A stretch of DNA of 64,000 bases from MGIIb-O1 sp002457595. Lineage in GTDB: Archaea; Thermoplasmatota; Poseidoniia; Poseidoniales; Thalassarchaeaceae. Shown here one piece after another: positions 8,572 through 17,293 of this stretch. Position 1 is the stretch's first letter; each line of letters opens with the position of its first letter. The notes beneath the pieces are model-generated. The model searched no databases. It saw nothing but the letters and a program-made list of their open reading frames with translations, and was not told where the DNA came from. Location of the stretch: positions 248,001 through 312,000 of the forward strand of contig JBJLBO010000005.1 of the NCBI GenBank assembly GCA_045568115.1, read 5' to 3'. The position numbers and the translations under genes were made by a program.

Positions 8572-9687
8572 ATGGCAACCATCGAGGAGCAGATTAAAGC
8601 CCTCGAAGAAGAAATTTCCAAGACCAAGTACAACAAGGCCACACAAGGCCACATTGGCAAACTGAAGGCTAAGATTGCTGCCCTAAGGGAACGTAGAGAG
8701 AAGGCTCAAGCACACGCTAAATCTAGCGGAGGCGGGCCGGGTTTTGAAGTAAAAAAATCAGGAGATGCATCGGTTGCACTAGTCGGATTTCCGAGTGTTG
8801 GTAAATCGAGTCTTATTTCTCAATTAACCGATGTAGAGTCAGATACCGGTAATTTCGAATTCACCACACTAACCTGTATACCTGGAGTTCTACACCATCG
8901 TGGAGCTACCATTCAGATTCTTGATTTGCCTGGACTCATTAAGGGAGCTTCGGAAGGTAAAGGTCGAGGAAGAGAAATTCTCAATGTAATTCGTAGTTGT
9001 GATATGGTACTCTATGTTGTTGATCCGTTCCAAGAATCTCATTTCGACATTCTAGATTTAGAATTATGGAAAGCGGGAATGAGACTGAATCAACAAAAGC
9101 CGCAAGTCTTCATTGATCGCACAGAACGAGGAGGAGTGGTTGTTAGATCTACGCTTGAACAAACTAATCTTACCGAAGAGGAAATTCAAGCAATTATTCG
9201 AAGTTTTGGGATTGTCTCAGCAAATGTCACTTTACGAACTGATGTAACTGATGATAACATTGTAGATACTTTAGCAGGCAACCGTGTTTATTCCGATGCA
9301 GTTGTTGTTCTGAACAAAATTGACCTTGCAACAAAAAAAGACCTGAAGAAAGCAAATGATATGCTTCCAGAAAATTGGCCAATTCTTCCTGTATCTGCAA
9401 AAACAGGAGAAGGAATTGAAGAAATGAAAGATTTTATCTTCAATAATCTACATTTTATGTCGATATATCTCAAACCTCAAGGACAAGAAGCAGACCTCAT
9501 AGAACCATTGATTATCAAAGATACATCAACCGTTCGAAATGTATGCCAGAAACTACATCGAGATTTTGTTAGAAAATTCAGATATGCAAGAGTAAAAGGG
9601 CCAAGTGCAAAGTTTGACTGGCAGCGAGTAGGATTGGATCATCGTCTGAAAGATGGTGATTTGTTATCGGTAATTGTGCGCAGGTGA
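8572..9687 (+). CDS. DRG-family GTPase (Obg/DRG with TGS domain)
   Basis: Archaeal orthologue of the developmentally regulated GTP-binding proteins, which associate with translating ribosomes. An N-terminal helical region (MATIEEQIKALEEEISKTKYNKAT) is followed by the G domain: G1 GFPSVGKSS, G3 DLPGL, and NKID (G4) with SAKTGEG (G5) in the second half. A C-terminal TGS domain follows (about 290-371, EPLIIKDTSTVRNVCQKLH). The frame is open from an ATG at 8542, but homology starts at the ATG at 8572, which has GGAGA about 7 bases upstream; the product is 371 aa. It is followed immediately by tatC. Confidence 0.92.
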   Translation: MATIEEQIKALEEEISKTKYNKATQGHIGKLKAKIAALRERREKAQAHAKSSGGGPGFEVKKSGDASVALVGFPSVGKSSLISQLTDVESDTGNFEFTTLTCIPGVLHHRGATIQILDLPGLIKGASEGKGRGREILNVIRSCDMVLYVVDPFQESHFDILDLELWKAGMRLNQQKPQVFIDRTERGGVVVRSTLEQTNLTEEEIQAIIRSFGIVSANVTLRTDVTDDNIVDTLAGNRVYSDAVVVLNKIDLATKKDLKKANDMLPENWPILPVSAKTGEGIEEMKDFIFNNLHFMSIYLKPQGQEADLIEPLIIKDTSTVRNVCQKLHRDFVRKFRYARVKGPSAKFDWQRVGLDHRLKDGDLLSVIVRR

Positions 9688-9727
9688 GAAGCGATGTATT
9701 CACCAATGGGTGCATACACCGAGACCC

Positions 9728-10489
9728 ATGGGCGAATCCGGAGACCTACTGCCAAGAGCAGAGATTCGCGCCATTTTTTCCCATCTTCGAGGTAGGTTTC
9801 AACTCCTTCTCTCAATGTTCCTAATTGGATTCATAGTAGGATACCCCATAGCAGAATATGCGATTGAGTGGCTGCTTGATGCTGAGGGGTATAGGCCGGT
9901 TGGAGTGGAGATAATCGTATTACAACCTATGGAGATTATTCTTCTAAAATTAAGAATCGCAAGCCAAATTGGTATTGCAATTTTTCTAATCACATTAATC
10001 TCCGATTTAGCTTGGAATGGTCGAAGGATAATTTCTGAGGGAAAACGTGTTGTGACTGAAAATTCAAGAGGTGGTTTTGCTAGATTCGTGATGGCTCTAT
10101 TGACTATGCTTCTACTTGGAGGACTTGGATTATTCTACGCCCACATCATTCTCATACCGTTCCTTCTCGATTATCTAGCCGCAGATGCAGGAGCTGCTGG
10201 GTTAGATTCAACATGGCAATTACGTTCATGGATTGGTTTCATTCTAGGACTATACATTGGTTCGGCACTCAGTTTTCAAGTTCCACTAGTGGCTGTAATG
10301 TTAGTTAGAACTGGCGTAGTTAATCGCTCTGCATTCACTGATAATCGAGGATTCCTATGGTTTGCAGCATTTGCAATAGGCGCTTTCCTCTCCCCACCAG
10401 ATCCACTCTCTATGTTCCTCGTAGGAGGACCTATGCTAGTTCTTCTTGAACTAGCACTTCTGATTGAGAGAACCGTTTGGAAATCGTAA
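9728..10489 (+). CDS. tatC: Twin-arginine translocase subunit TatC
   Basis: Multi-pass membrane core of the Tat pathway, which exports folded proteins with RR signal peptides. The N-terminus has the family SHLRGRF motif on the cytoplasmic side, followed by about six hydrophobic segments. A typical late motif is GAFLSPPDPLSMFLVGGPMLVLLE. The TTG at 9674 would extend the protein into the end of the DRG gene; the ATG at 9728 (253 aa) starts just before the conserved region and is preferred. No tatA is adjacent. The stop is two bases from the stop of the converging UMF1 gene. Confidence 0.88.
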   Translation: MGESGDLLPRAEIRAIFSHLRGRFQLLLSMFLIGFIVGYPIAEYAIEWLLDAEGYRPVGVEIIVLQPMEIILLKLRIASQIGIAIFLITLISDLAWNGRRIISEGKRVVTENSRGGFARFVMALLTMLLLGGLGLFYAHIILIPFLLDYLAADAGAAGLDSTWQLRSWIGFILGLYIGSALSFQVPLVAVMLVRTGVVNRSAFTDNRGFLWFAAFAIGAFLSPPDPLSMFLVGGPMLVLLELALLIERTVWKS

Positions 10490-10491
10490 TC

Positions 10492-12456
10492 TCACTCTAT
10501 ACTGATTCCGCGATTACGTGCATCCTCAGCCTGAGCATCGGCTCGACCTGCATCTACATCGACATAGCGCATCATCACAGTACCTATGATAATCAAAACA
10601 CACAGACTGGCAACACCTACTCGACTGTCATAAGCCACTGTCATTATTCCATAAATCATCGGACCTAACAATGCTGCAACCTTTCCAAAGAAGCCGAAGA
10701 AGCCGAAGAATTCGGCACTTCGAGTTTCAGGGACCATCTGTCCAAATAACGATCTCGCTAATCCTTGGGAGCCGCCGAGCAGAGCTCCGGCCATGCACCC
10801 TAGTAGAACAAATTGCAAGAACACATTGAACCCTAGGGGTTCCCAAACAATCGAGCGAACCTTGTCTGGAATGAAATCGAGAGGGCCATCTCCAAGACTG
10901 GTTGGATGTGCTTCGCCCATACCTGTCGAAGTAGACATTGGACCGCCGTTAACACTGTAACTGAATCGATTATCTTTATCGAATCCGGAATCGAAGAATT
11001 GCTGCATCATTTCTGTATCTTGAGTAGTTGTCTCTAAAGATGAATCAGTAGGATCATTAAATGCCCAGACTACCTTTTGATCATAATTATCATTCTGATG
11101 TACAGGTAGTAAAGACAACCATTCGTTGGCCCAATCCTGTTCATCTCCTTCTACTGCCAACTCTAATTCAAACGCATTGTCCCCAACTGTGATAATATAT
11201 TGACCCGTATTTTCAATTCGCATCTCTTGCCATTTTGACTGTAAACCAGATGGGTGACTAGAAGGGTCATATGGGTCAGTTCCTGCGGCTATTTCTTCTT
11301 CGTTCGTATACCAGTCTCCATCGATATTGAGTTCATTCTTATCTGAATCGGCCAAACCATCCCCATCAGAATCCCAATCGAATTGAACATCATATTCTGA
11401 ATGATCTGTTAGAGCAAGGGGGGCAAATGACATAGCGCCTACAATAACAACCACCCAACCAACAAGTGAAAGTGTCAATGCATATTTGGTAGATGTCCTC
11501 TCTGCTAGTTTTGTGAATAATATAGCACATGGAGCAGCAACAAATTGTATGACAAGGATTGTTGTGATTAGGGCCGTGGTTGTCAAACCTAATACCGTAA
11601 TCCCGTAAATCCCAGCAAGTGCAGTTACAGAATTAATACCATCAATGAAGAAGAAGTATGCTAGCATGTAGACAAATAGTGTCTTGAATCTATCAACTTG
11701 ACCAAACGTCTTGCGTAGTTCACTAAAAGCGAGTCTAGCAGAATCTGCTACTCCAAGACTCTCCATTTCATTTTCAATAGGAGGTTCGGGCACATGCTTG
11801 AATGTGAGTAAAGCAAAACCCATCCACCAAGCACCCGAAGATGCCATTACAAACGGAATTACCCAGTCTGGGTTAGAACCATTTTCATCAACAATCATCA
11901 TGACCATTACTAGGTGAATGAGTAAAAGGAGTCCACCACCTAGATATCCATAGGCGAAGGCCTTGTTTGATATGCCATCCATCTCATCATCAGTCCCCAT
12001 ATGTGGAAGAAGCGCATTGTAGAACACTCCGGCACCATTCAATCCAATATTTGCGAGAAGGAACATGATGAATATCCATACCCATTGCATTGAGATATCA
12101 AAAACTGGAGCAAAAGCAAGAGCAAATGTTGAACCTGCTCCCAAGTAAGTGAGTATCCTTAACCACCACATTTTGATTGCACGCCGATCAGCAATAACAC
12201 CCAAAGATGGGCTAGCGATTGCGACTAGTAATGCAGCGATGGTTACAGCAAACGACCAAACGGCATCTCTAGTCATATCTAAACCAAGAATTTCGGTTTC
12301 CAATCCGTTGGCTTTCAGAAATAGGTAAGCGAACCAAGCAGGCAATACTGCTGTTGTTACTGAAGTCTCAAAGGATGATTTCGCCCAATCATAGAAGGCG
12401 TATCCACGTACTGCTTGCGGGTCTGATGCTCGGTCTAATTCTACTGTCTCGGACAT
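10492..12456 (-). CDS. UMF1/Atg22-type MFS transporter with extracytoplasmic Asp-rich insert
   Basis: Major facilitator of the UMF1 (Atg22-like) group; substrates of prokaryotic members are mostly unknown. It begins YAFYDWAKSSFETSV (18-32), the family signature, and shows about 12 hydrophobic helices. Between the N- and C-terminal bundles, at about residues 350-540, lies a large hydrophilic insert that starts with DSDGDGLADSDKNELNIDGD and AAGTDPYDP (362-398), a thrombospondin-3/calcium-binding-like Asp repeat. This insert is absent from ordinary UMF1 proteins. The frame stays open upstream to 12960, but that part lies opposite the divergent glycerophosphodiesterase and has no transporter character, so the ATG at 12456 (654 aa) is chosen. 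Confidence 0.82.
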   Translation of the reverse strand: MSETVELDRASDPQAVRGYAFYDWAKSSFETSVTTAVLPAWFAYLFLKANGLETEILGLDMTRDAVWSFAVTIAALLVAIASPSLGVIADRRAIKMWWLRILTYLGAGSTFALAFAPVFDISMQWVWIFIMFLLANIGLNGAGVFYNALLPHMGTDDEMDGISNKAFAYGYLGGGLLLLIHLVMVMMIVDENGSNPDWVIPFVMASSGAWWMGFALLTFKHVPEPPIENEMESLGVADSARLAFSELRKTFGQVDRFKTLFVYMLAYFFFIDGINSVTALAGIYGITVLGLTTTALITTILVIQFVAAPCAILFTKLAERTSTKYALTLSLVGWVVVIVGAMSFAPLALTDHSEYDVQFDWDSDGDGLADSDKNELNIDGDWYTNEEEIAAGTDPYDPSSHPSGLQSKWQEMRIENTGQYIITVGDNAFELELAVEGDEQDWANEWLSLLPVHQNDNYDQKVVWAFNDPTDSSLETTTQDTEMMQQFFDSGFDKDNRFSYSVNGGPMSTSTGMGEAHPTSLGDGPLDFIPDKVRSIVWEPLGFNVFLQFVLLGCMAGALLGGSQGLARSLFGQMVPETRSAEFFGFFGFFGKVAALLGPMIYGIMTVAYDSRVGVASLCVLIIIGTVMMRYVDVDAGRADAQAEDARNRGISIE

Positions 12457-12562
12457 GGTGCTACCTAGACCTCGGTATACGAGAGGGGGTTTGAGCATTG
12501 GGGAGAGAGTAAGATAAGATTGGGAGTGTGTTTTTGGGCTGTTTTGTTCTCGCACATATGTC

Positions 12563-13669
12563 ATGGCTTGGCAGCAACCACCTGAGAACTCAGTCGCGGC
12601 CCTCGAACATGGCATGCTATTTTCAGACGGAGTAGAATTCGATTTGAAAATGAGTAGGGACGGAGACTTGGTGATTTTCCATGACGACTTATTGCCAAAT
12701 GGTAAATCAAAAAGAGATAGATGTATCGAATTACTAGGAACTGATGAATTGAAATCAATTGGTATTCCGACATTTGATGAATTGCTAGCGAGTAGAAAGT
12801 TCACAGACTCATGGCAAGAAGGAGGGAAAACTGCTTGTATAGAATTCAAAATGCCCCACCCGGTTTCAAAGAAAAAACATGAATCATATATTGCTAAAAT
12901 GATGGAATTAATTGAAAATAAACTTGAACCGCTAGAACTACCTGAGAGGTCTACAGTCATCTACAGTTTCTCTCCAAAAATTGCATCCGTTGCTAAATCC
13001 AATGAATTCAAATTTCCAATTACAAGACTCATGCCACACCTCAGACCCTGGGGAGTTTGGAGAATTAAGAGGATGATGGGAATGCCTCATTTTGCTCGAA
13101 CAACCGTGTCATCAATGATCAGACATTCTAGAAAGAACGAAATGCCAGCAATCGGGCTTGCTCTGGAATTCTTGAATGGATGGACAAGATGGATTAGTCC
13201 TGGAATTCCATTAGGCCTCAAAGGAGCAGCTCTAAGTCGGCTAAACAAGAAAAGAGCAGGGATGGGGGCATTTGTTTGGCCTGCACCACTAGAACTTGAG
13301 GATTTGATGTTAGATGCGGGATTATCTTTAGTCACGGACCATATGAACCCAGATGTGCTGACAAAACCTGATGGGAGTATTCGTTGGATGCGTCCGGCAA
13401 GTCAACCATTAGATGACGAATGGAGGAGAATTCTGGATTCGGCAACTGATTCAGAGCGCCCGGATCTTTTCAAAGAAGCTTCTCATTCTCTGCCAAAATG
13501 GAGCGAAATAGATGATTTACGCAGAAATTCAATAGTAATAGAACAAGGTAATAGAATGCACTGGTCTGGTTCAGAAGAAAGTTGGGTTAAACAAGCAGAA
13601 CGGGGAGTTCCTTGGGGGAGTCCTAGAATCATTGGTCATAGAGGAGCAGGGAAAACACATAGTAAATGA
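12563..13669 (+). CDS. Glycerophosphodiester phosphodiesterase, apparently circularly permuted
   Basis: GDPD-family TIM barrel that hydrolyses glycerophosphodiesters to sn-glycerol-3-phosphate and an alcohol. Ordinary GDPDs start with beta-1 HRG(A/G)GK, then PENT. Here the protein starts MAWQQPPENSVAALEHG with no HRG, then continues canonically: E25-x-D27, H40-D41, the IE94FK96 strand, and LVTDHMNPD (about 255-263) as the last barrel strand. After about 90 further residues the last 16 residues read PRIIGHRGAGKTHSK, the missing first strand, with catalytic His359. Joining the C- to the N-terminus recreates a normal GDPD start. No HRG codons exist in the 105 bases upstream, and the stop abuts the converging citrate synthase stop, so there is no room for a second gene copy. 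Whether it folds as a permuted barrel is inference. Confidence 0.82.
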   Translation: MAWQQPPENSVAALEHGMLFSDGVEFDLKMSRDGDLVIFHDDLLPNGKSKRDRCIELLGTDELKSIGIPTFDELLASRKFTDSWQEGGKTACIEFKMPHPVSKKKHESYIAKMMELIENKLEPLELPERSTVIYSFSPKIASVAKSNEFKFPITRLMPHLRPWGVWRIKRMMGMPHFARTTVSSMIRHSRKNEMPAIGLALEFLNGWTRWISPGIPLGLKGAALSRLNKKRAGMGAFVWPAPLELEDLMLDAGLSLVTDHMNPDVLTKPDGSIRWMRPASQPLDDEWRRILDSATDSERPDLFKEASHSLPKWSEIDDLRRNSIVIEQGNRMHWSGSEESWVKQAERGVPWGSPRIIGHRGAGKTHSK

Positions 13670-14854
13670 TTACTCTAGTCTTCTATGTGGTTGATTCTTT
13701 GCGATGTATTTTGGTCGATAGATTGGTGTCCCACGCCCATCTCTTGCATTTCTCTCATCCATTATTTGAGCACAAATTCCTGCAACTCGAGCCCAACCGA
13801 AGAATGTGGTGAAATACTCTGGTTTACGGAATCCTATTGCATAAAGGAGAGAACCGCTACCTAAATCGACATTCGGATACGGGTTCTTTATTTTGGGATG
13901 CTCCATGAGTATCGGTGGAACAACTTCTCTCAGAGTCTTAACAATCTTGTAGTTTTCATCATCGGGGCAAACTTCTGTACCCAATCCAATAAGTAGCCGA
14001 GCACGTGGATCTTCGGCTCTTAAAACGCCATGTCCGAAACCGAAAATTGGGCGTTTAGCAGCCAACTCCGCTCGGACAAAGGCTTCTACTTCATCTGGAT
14101 CAGAGGTCCCTATTCTCTGAACAAACTCAAGGCAAGCTTGGTTTGCTCGGCCATGAAGGGGACCCGAAAGAGCGTTCATTGCTGAAGCGATTGAGGCATA
14201 GACTGTCGCTCGACCACTGGCAACGGCCTTACCTGTAAAAGTGGATAAATTACCACCTCCATGATCTAGGTGTAGAATAAAAAAGAAACGAAGAACTCTA
14301 TTCATTCTCTCAGCCTCATCCCCTGTCATGCCCAACATGTGAACGAAATTTTCTACTAATCCAAGTTCGGGCCGACTAGGTTGGAGATTCTCTTTCTTTC
14401 CATCACGGAGCAAGAAAATACGAGCCATTAATTCCGGCATTCGAGCAATCAGATTCATCGAATCTGTGCGTACATCACCCGTTGTATCAGCAGCCCCAAG
14501 AGCCATGATTCCCATTGATAGCCAGTCCATAGGATGCCCGCTACCCGGAGTAAGAGATTCAAGAACTCTTAGAGCCCCAGTTGGCATATCCATAGCTCGA
14601 TGAGCCAACTCTGTTCGAAATGCTTCAGACTCTTCTTCAGTTGGAAGTCTCTTGTTCATCAAAAGATAGACTACGTCCTCTTCCTCAAGATTAGCGAGAT
14701 CCTCCACAGGATACCCCACATAGTGAACTCCTTCGAGTGGATCAACAAATGAGGTTCTGCAGGTTCCAACAGGAACACCTCGCATCCCTGAGTCTAGATT
14801 TGACTGCTTTATTGTGAACAATGTATCATCCTCAGTCATCCCATCTACCACCAT
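13670..14854 (-). CDS. gltA: Citrate synthase
   Basis: Condenses acetyl-CoA and oxaloacetate to citrate (TCA cycle entry). All three catalytic regions are present: GPLHGRANQ (His), FGFGHGVLR (His) and NPYPNVDLGSG (Asp). At 394 aa it has the short archaeal/Gram-positive length. The start is ATG 14854 or ATG 14839 (MTEDDTLF); neither has a clear Shine-Dalgarno. A 2-methylcitrate synthase role cannot be separated by sequence reading alone. Its stop lies directly against the stop of the converging GDPD gene. Confidence 0.92.
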   Translation of the reverse strand: MVVDGMTEDDTLFTIKQSNLDSGMRGVPVGTCRTSFVDPLEGVHYVGYPVEDLANLEEEDVVYLLMNKRLPTEEESEAFRTELAHRAMDMPTGALRVLESLTPGSGHPMDWLSMGIMALGAADTTGDVRTDSMNLIARMPELMARIFLLRDGKKENLQPSRPELGLVENFVHMLGMTGDEAERMNRVLRFFFILHLDHGGGNLSTFTGKAVASGRATVYASIASAMNALSGPLHGRANQACLEFVQRIGTSDPDEVEAFVRAELAAKRPIFGFGHGVLRAEDPRARLLIGLGTEVCPDDENYKIVKTLREVVPPILMEHPKIKNPYPNVDLGSGSLLYAIGFRKPEYFTTFFGWARVAGICAQIMDERNARDGRGTPIYRPKYIAKNQPHRRLE

Positions 14855-14896
14855 TCAACCGCACTTGAAAGGGAACCCATCATAATCTCATCGTAC

Positions 14897-15355
14897 ATGG
14901 AGACTGTAGAGGGATGCTGCTTGAGTGAGAGAAATGCAACACCTCATGATTCAGATTTACTAGAATGGAATAGTCTTGATGATGAGAAAAAAAAATGGCT
15001 AATTGACGGAATTGAACTCTTTGATAATGGAGATTTTTGGCACGCACATGAGTCTTGGGAGGAATTATGGAAATACCTCAAGACGTTGGAACGTCCTAAT
15101 GAAACTGATGCGATTCAGGGAATTATTCAAATTTCGGCCCTGCTTTTCAATTATGAGAAAAGGAAAATAAGAGGTGTAGTAAATATGGCATCTAAACTAA
15201 TTAGCAAACTATCGAAAATAGAGCATGGGATTTGGGGTATTGATGTCGCTCAATTAAGAGTAGACCTAATCCCATACATTAGAGACGCAGCTAGTGACGA
15301 ACCAAAATGGGACATAGATACAAAGAAAATTAAAATTAACTCTCAAAATAGATAA
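14897..15355 (+). CDS. DUF309 family protein
   Basis: Small soluble helical protein of 152 aa with the DUF309 hallmark: FDNGDFWHAHESWEELWK followed by QGIIQISALLFNYEKR. The His/Glu-containing HAHExWE motif suggests a metal or active site, but no reaction is established for the family. It is divergent from citrate synthase with a 42-base gap, and the following membrane-protein gene starts near or after its TAA stop, so those two probably form an operon. Confidence 0.8.
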   Translation: METVEGCCLSERNATPHDSDLLEWNSLDDEKKKWLIDGIELFDNGDFWHAHESWEELWKYLKTLERPNETDAIQGIIQISALLFNYEKRKIRGVVNMASKLISKLSKIEHGIWGIDVAQLRVDLIPYIRDAASDEPKWDIDTKKIKINSQNR

Positions 15356-15420
15356 TAATGTTGATTTCAGGTATTTTTTGGGGCGCAACGGTCATATTTC
15401 AAGCGCATCGCGAAGGGACG

Positions 15421-16035
15421 ATGGCAGGATGGCGTGAGTTCGTTGAAGAACTCGACGAGGAACATCGATTGATGTTAGAGGGAGGGGCCTTAAGCCGTAT
15501 GTTCCTTGGCTATCCAATGACCGTTTGTCATCCGGTCTTTATCGGTGCGTTATACGGAATCCTAACCTCCTTTACACTCATTCTCCCATTTGCATATGCG
15601 GGTTGGATGGATTCAGTCGCAATGAATCAAATCGCAAATGAATGGGGAGTAATGGCAATTTTTGTGATTACAATTTCTGCTATACTTGGCGGGACATCTC
15701 TCTTGATTTCTCAAATTATGAAAAGACCCCCGATTCGGTTAGAAAATAGACGTCGTTATCTGTTTCCATTTCCATTTATTGGTTTGGTAATTATCACCTT
15801 TTCTATGGTAAATGACATCAATCCGATTATTACTCAAATAGGATGGATTTGTGCAATTTTACCCGGTCCACTCTACGTCCATCTCTCTTATGCACCACGC
15901 TGGAGAATTCTTGATAGAATTGACAGAGGGTTGCAACCCTTTGAAGGAATGTCCAGAACAATAGATCCTATACCAAAGAATGAAGAAGAGCAGGAATCTG
16001 ATGAACAAGTCGATGAAGTGGTCGATGAAGTATAG
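15421..16035 (+). CDS. Multi-pass membrane protein of unknown function
   Basis: Protein of about 204 aa with four or so hydrophobic segments (starting around VFIGALYGILTSFTLILPFAYAG and MAIFVITISAILGGTSLLI), an Arg-rich loop (RPPIRLENRRRYLFPFPF) and an acidic C-terminal tail. I do not recognise the family. The frame is also open from an ATG at 15358, two bases after the DUF309 stop; ATG 15421 is preferred because a typical polar N-terminus starts there, but the longer form is possible. The stop touches the stop of the converging Kbl-like gene. Confidence 0.6.
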   Translation: MAGWREFVEELDEEHRLMLEGGALSRMFLGYPMTVCHPVFIGALYGILTSFTLILPFAYAGWMDSVAMNQIANEWGVMAIFVITISAILGGTSLLISQIMKRPPIRLENRRRYLFPFPFIGLVIITFSMVNDINPIITQIGWICAILPGPLYVHLSYAPRWRILDRIDRGLQPFEGMSRTIDPIPKNEEEQESDEQVDEVVDEV

Positions 16036-17226
16036 TCAGATTAATCCTAATTTTGGACCTACTTTCTCAAAAATACGTAGGACTTCCTCAAGATCATCTC
16101 GAGTAAGACCTGCTGATATTTGTGTGCGTATGCGAGCTGCATCCCTAGACACCATCGGGAAGACAATGGCGCCTGCCATCACCCCTTCTTTTGCTAATTC
16201 TGTAGACATCTCCTTAGCAATAGTAGATTCACCGCACATTACTGGAATAATTGGTGTTTCAGACTTACCCGTGTCAAAACCCAAATTCTGAAGTTCTCCA
16301 CGGAAATAATTCGTATTATCCCAGAGTCTAGAATGATGCTCAGGTTCACTCATCAATACCTCAACTGCGGCTTTTTGTGCTGCAGCCACACCAGGGGGCT
16401 GACTACCGGATAATAGCCATGAGCGAGAATGATTCAAGGCATGAGTGCGAACATCGCTTGAACCAGCTACAATTCCACCTTGAACACCTAGAGCCTTAGA
16501 AAAAGAACCGATTTCGAAGTCAACTTTTCCTTGGAGTTTGAAGTGATCTACAATTCCCGCTCCTGTTTCTCCAAGCACACCTTCACCATGACAATCGTCA
16601 ACATAGACCATCGCCCCATAATTTTCAGCTAACTCGGCGATTTCATCTAAGGGTGCAATATCTCCATCCATAGAGAAAACACCATCAGTAATAATCAATT
16701 TACGCTCAGCATCATGATGTTCCTTTAGTACAGATTCTAAGGCACCCATATCATTGTGAGAATATACTCCTCGCTGAGCCTTTGTTAGTCGAACACCATC
16801 TATAATTGAACCGTGATTTAACTCATCACTAATGATCACATCTTGTTTACCCTGAACTAATGTCGGAATCAATCCAACATTTGCCGTATAACCGGCAGAA
16901 TAAATCAGAGAGGCTTCAACACCTTTGAATTCAGCAACTTTTTTTTCAGCTTCAAGATGTATGTCCATGGTACCTGCGATAGCACGAACAGAACCACTAC
17001 CAGCACCATACTTCTGTGTAGCATTAATCATCGCGGCGATTACCTTTGGATGATTTGTGAGGTTCAGATAGTTGTTAGCAGATAGCATAATTGTCGAACG
17101 CCCATTCATCACACAGCGGGGTTCATTGGCCGTCTCCAGTATAGGTGGGTTCCAGTCTAGACCTTGACTTCTCAAAGCCGCATACCTCTCTTTCATCCAC
17201 GAGGTGTCACCAGTCACATGCCCCAC
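16036..17226 (-). CDS. kbl: Glycine C-acetyltransferase / alpha-oxoamine synthase (Kbl-like)
   Basis: PLP enzyme of the alpha-oxoamine synthase family. Kbl forms or cleaves 2-amino-3-ketobutyrate (glycine plus acetyl-CoA) in threonine catabolism. Seen: SANNYLNLTNHPKV near residue 50, GAGSGSVRAIAGTMDIHLEAE, the PLP-contacting DDCHGEGVLGETGAG and the Schiff-base lysine in GSFSKALGVQGG. At 396 aa the length is normal. Threonine dehydrogenase, the usual partner, is not in the window, so serine palmitoyltransferase- or BioF-like activity remains possible. The start ATG at 17226 is the first in frame. Confidence 0.82.
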   Translation of the reverse strand: MGHVTGDTSWMKERYAALRSQGLDWNPPILETANEPRCVMNGRSTIMLSANNYLNLTNHPKVIAAMINATQKYGAGSGSVRAIAGTMDIHLEAEKKVAEFKGVEASLIYSAGYTANVGLIPTLVQGKQDVIISDELNHGSIIDGVRLTKAQRGVYSHNDMGALESVLKEHHDAERKLIITDGVFSMDGDIAPLDEIAELAENYGAMVYVDDCHGEGVLGETGAGIVDHFKLQGKVDFEIGSFSKALGVQGGIVAGSSDVRTHALNHSRSWLLSGSQPPGVAAAQKAAVEVLMSEPEHHSRLWDNTNYFRGELQNLGFDTGKSETPIIPVMCGESTIAKEMSTELAKEGVMAGAIVFPMVSRDAARIRTQISAGLTRDDLEEVLRIFEKVGPKLGLI

Positions 17227-17293
17227 AATAGTGGTACGTTGATGATTTCATCGCTCCCGACGACTCTTTCAGCCAATCTGTTTTCGCAGAGTC

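Noticed and set aside
12457..12562. Possible missing HRG exon or frameshifted N-terminus of the GDPD gene
   Set aside because: No His-Arg-Gly codons occur in any plus-strand frame of this stretch, and an in-frame TAA lies at 12515.
12457..12960. N-terminal extension of the UMF1 reading frame by 168 residues
   Set aside because: It lies opposite the GDPD gene, is Ser/Asn-rich with no transporter features, and the ATG at 12456 starts directly before the family signature.
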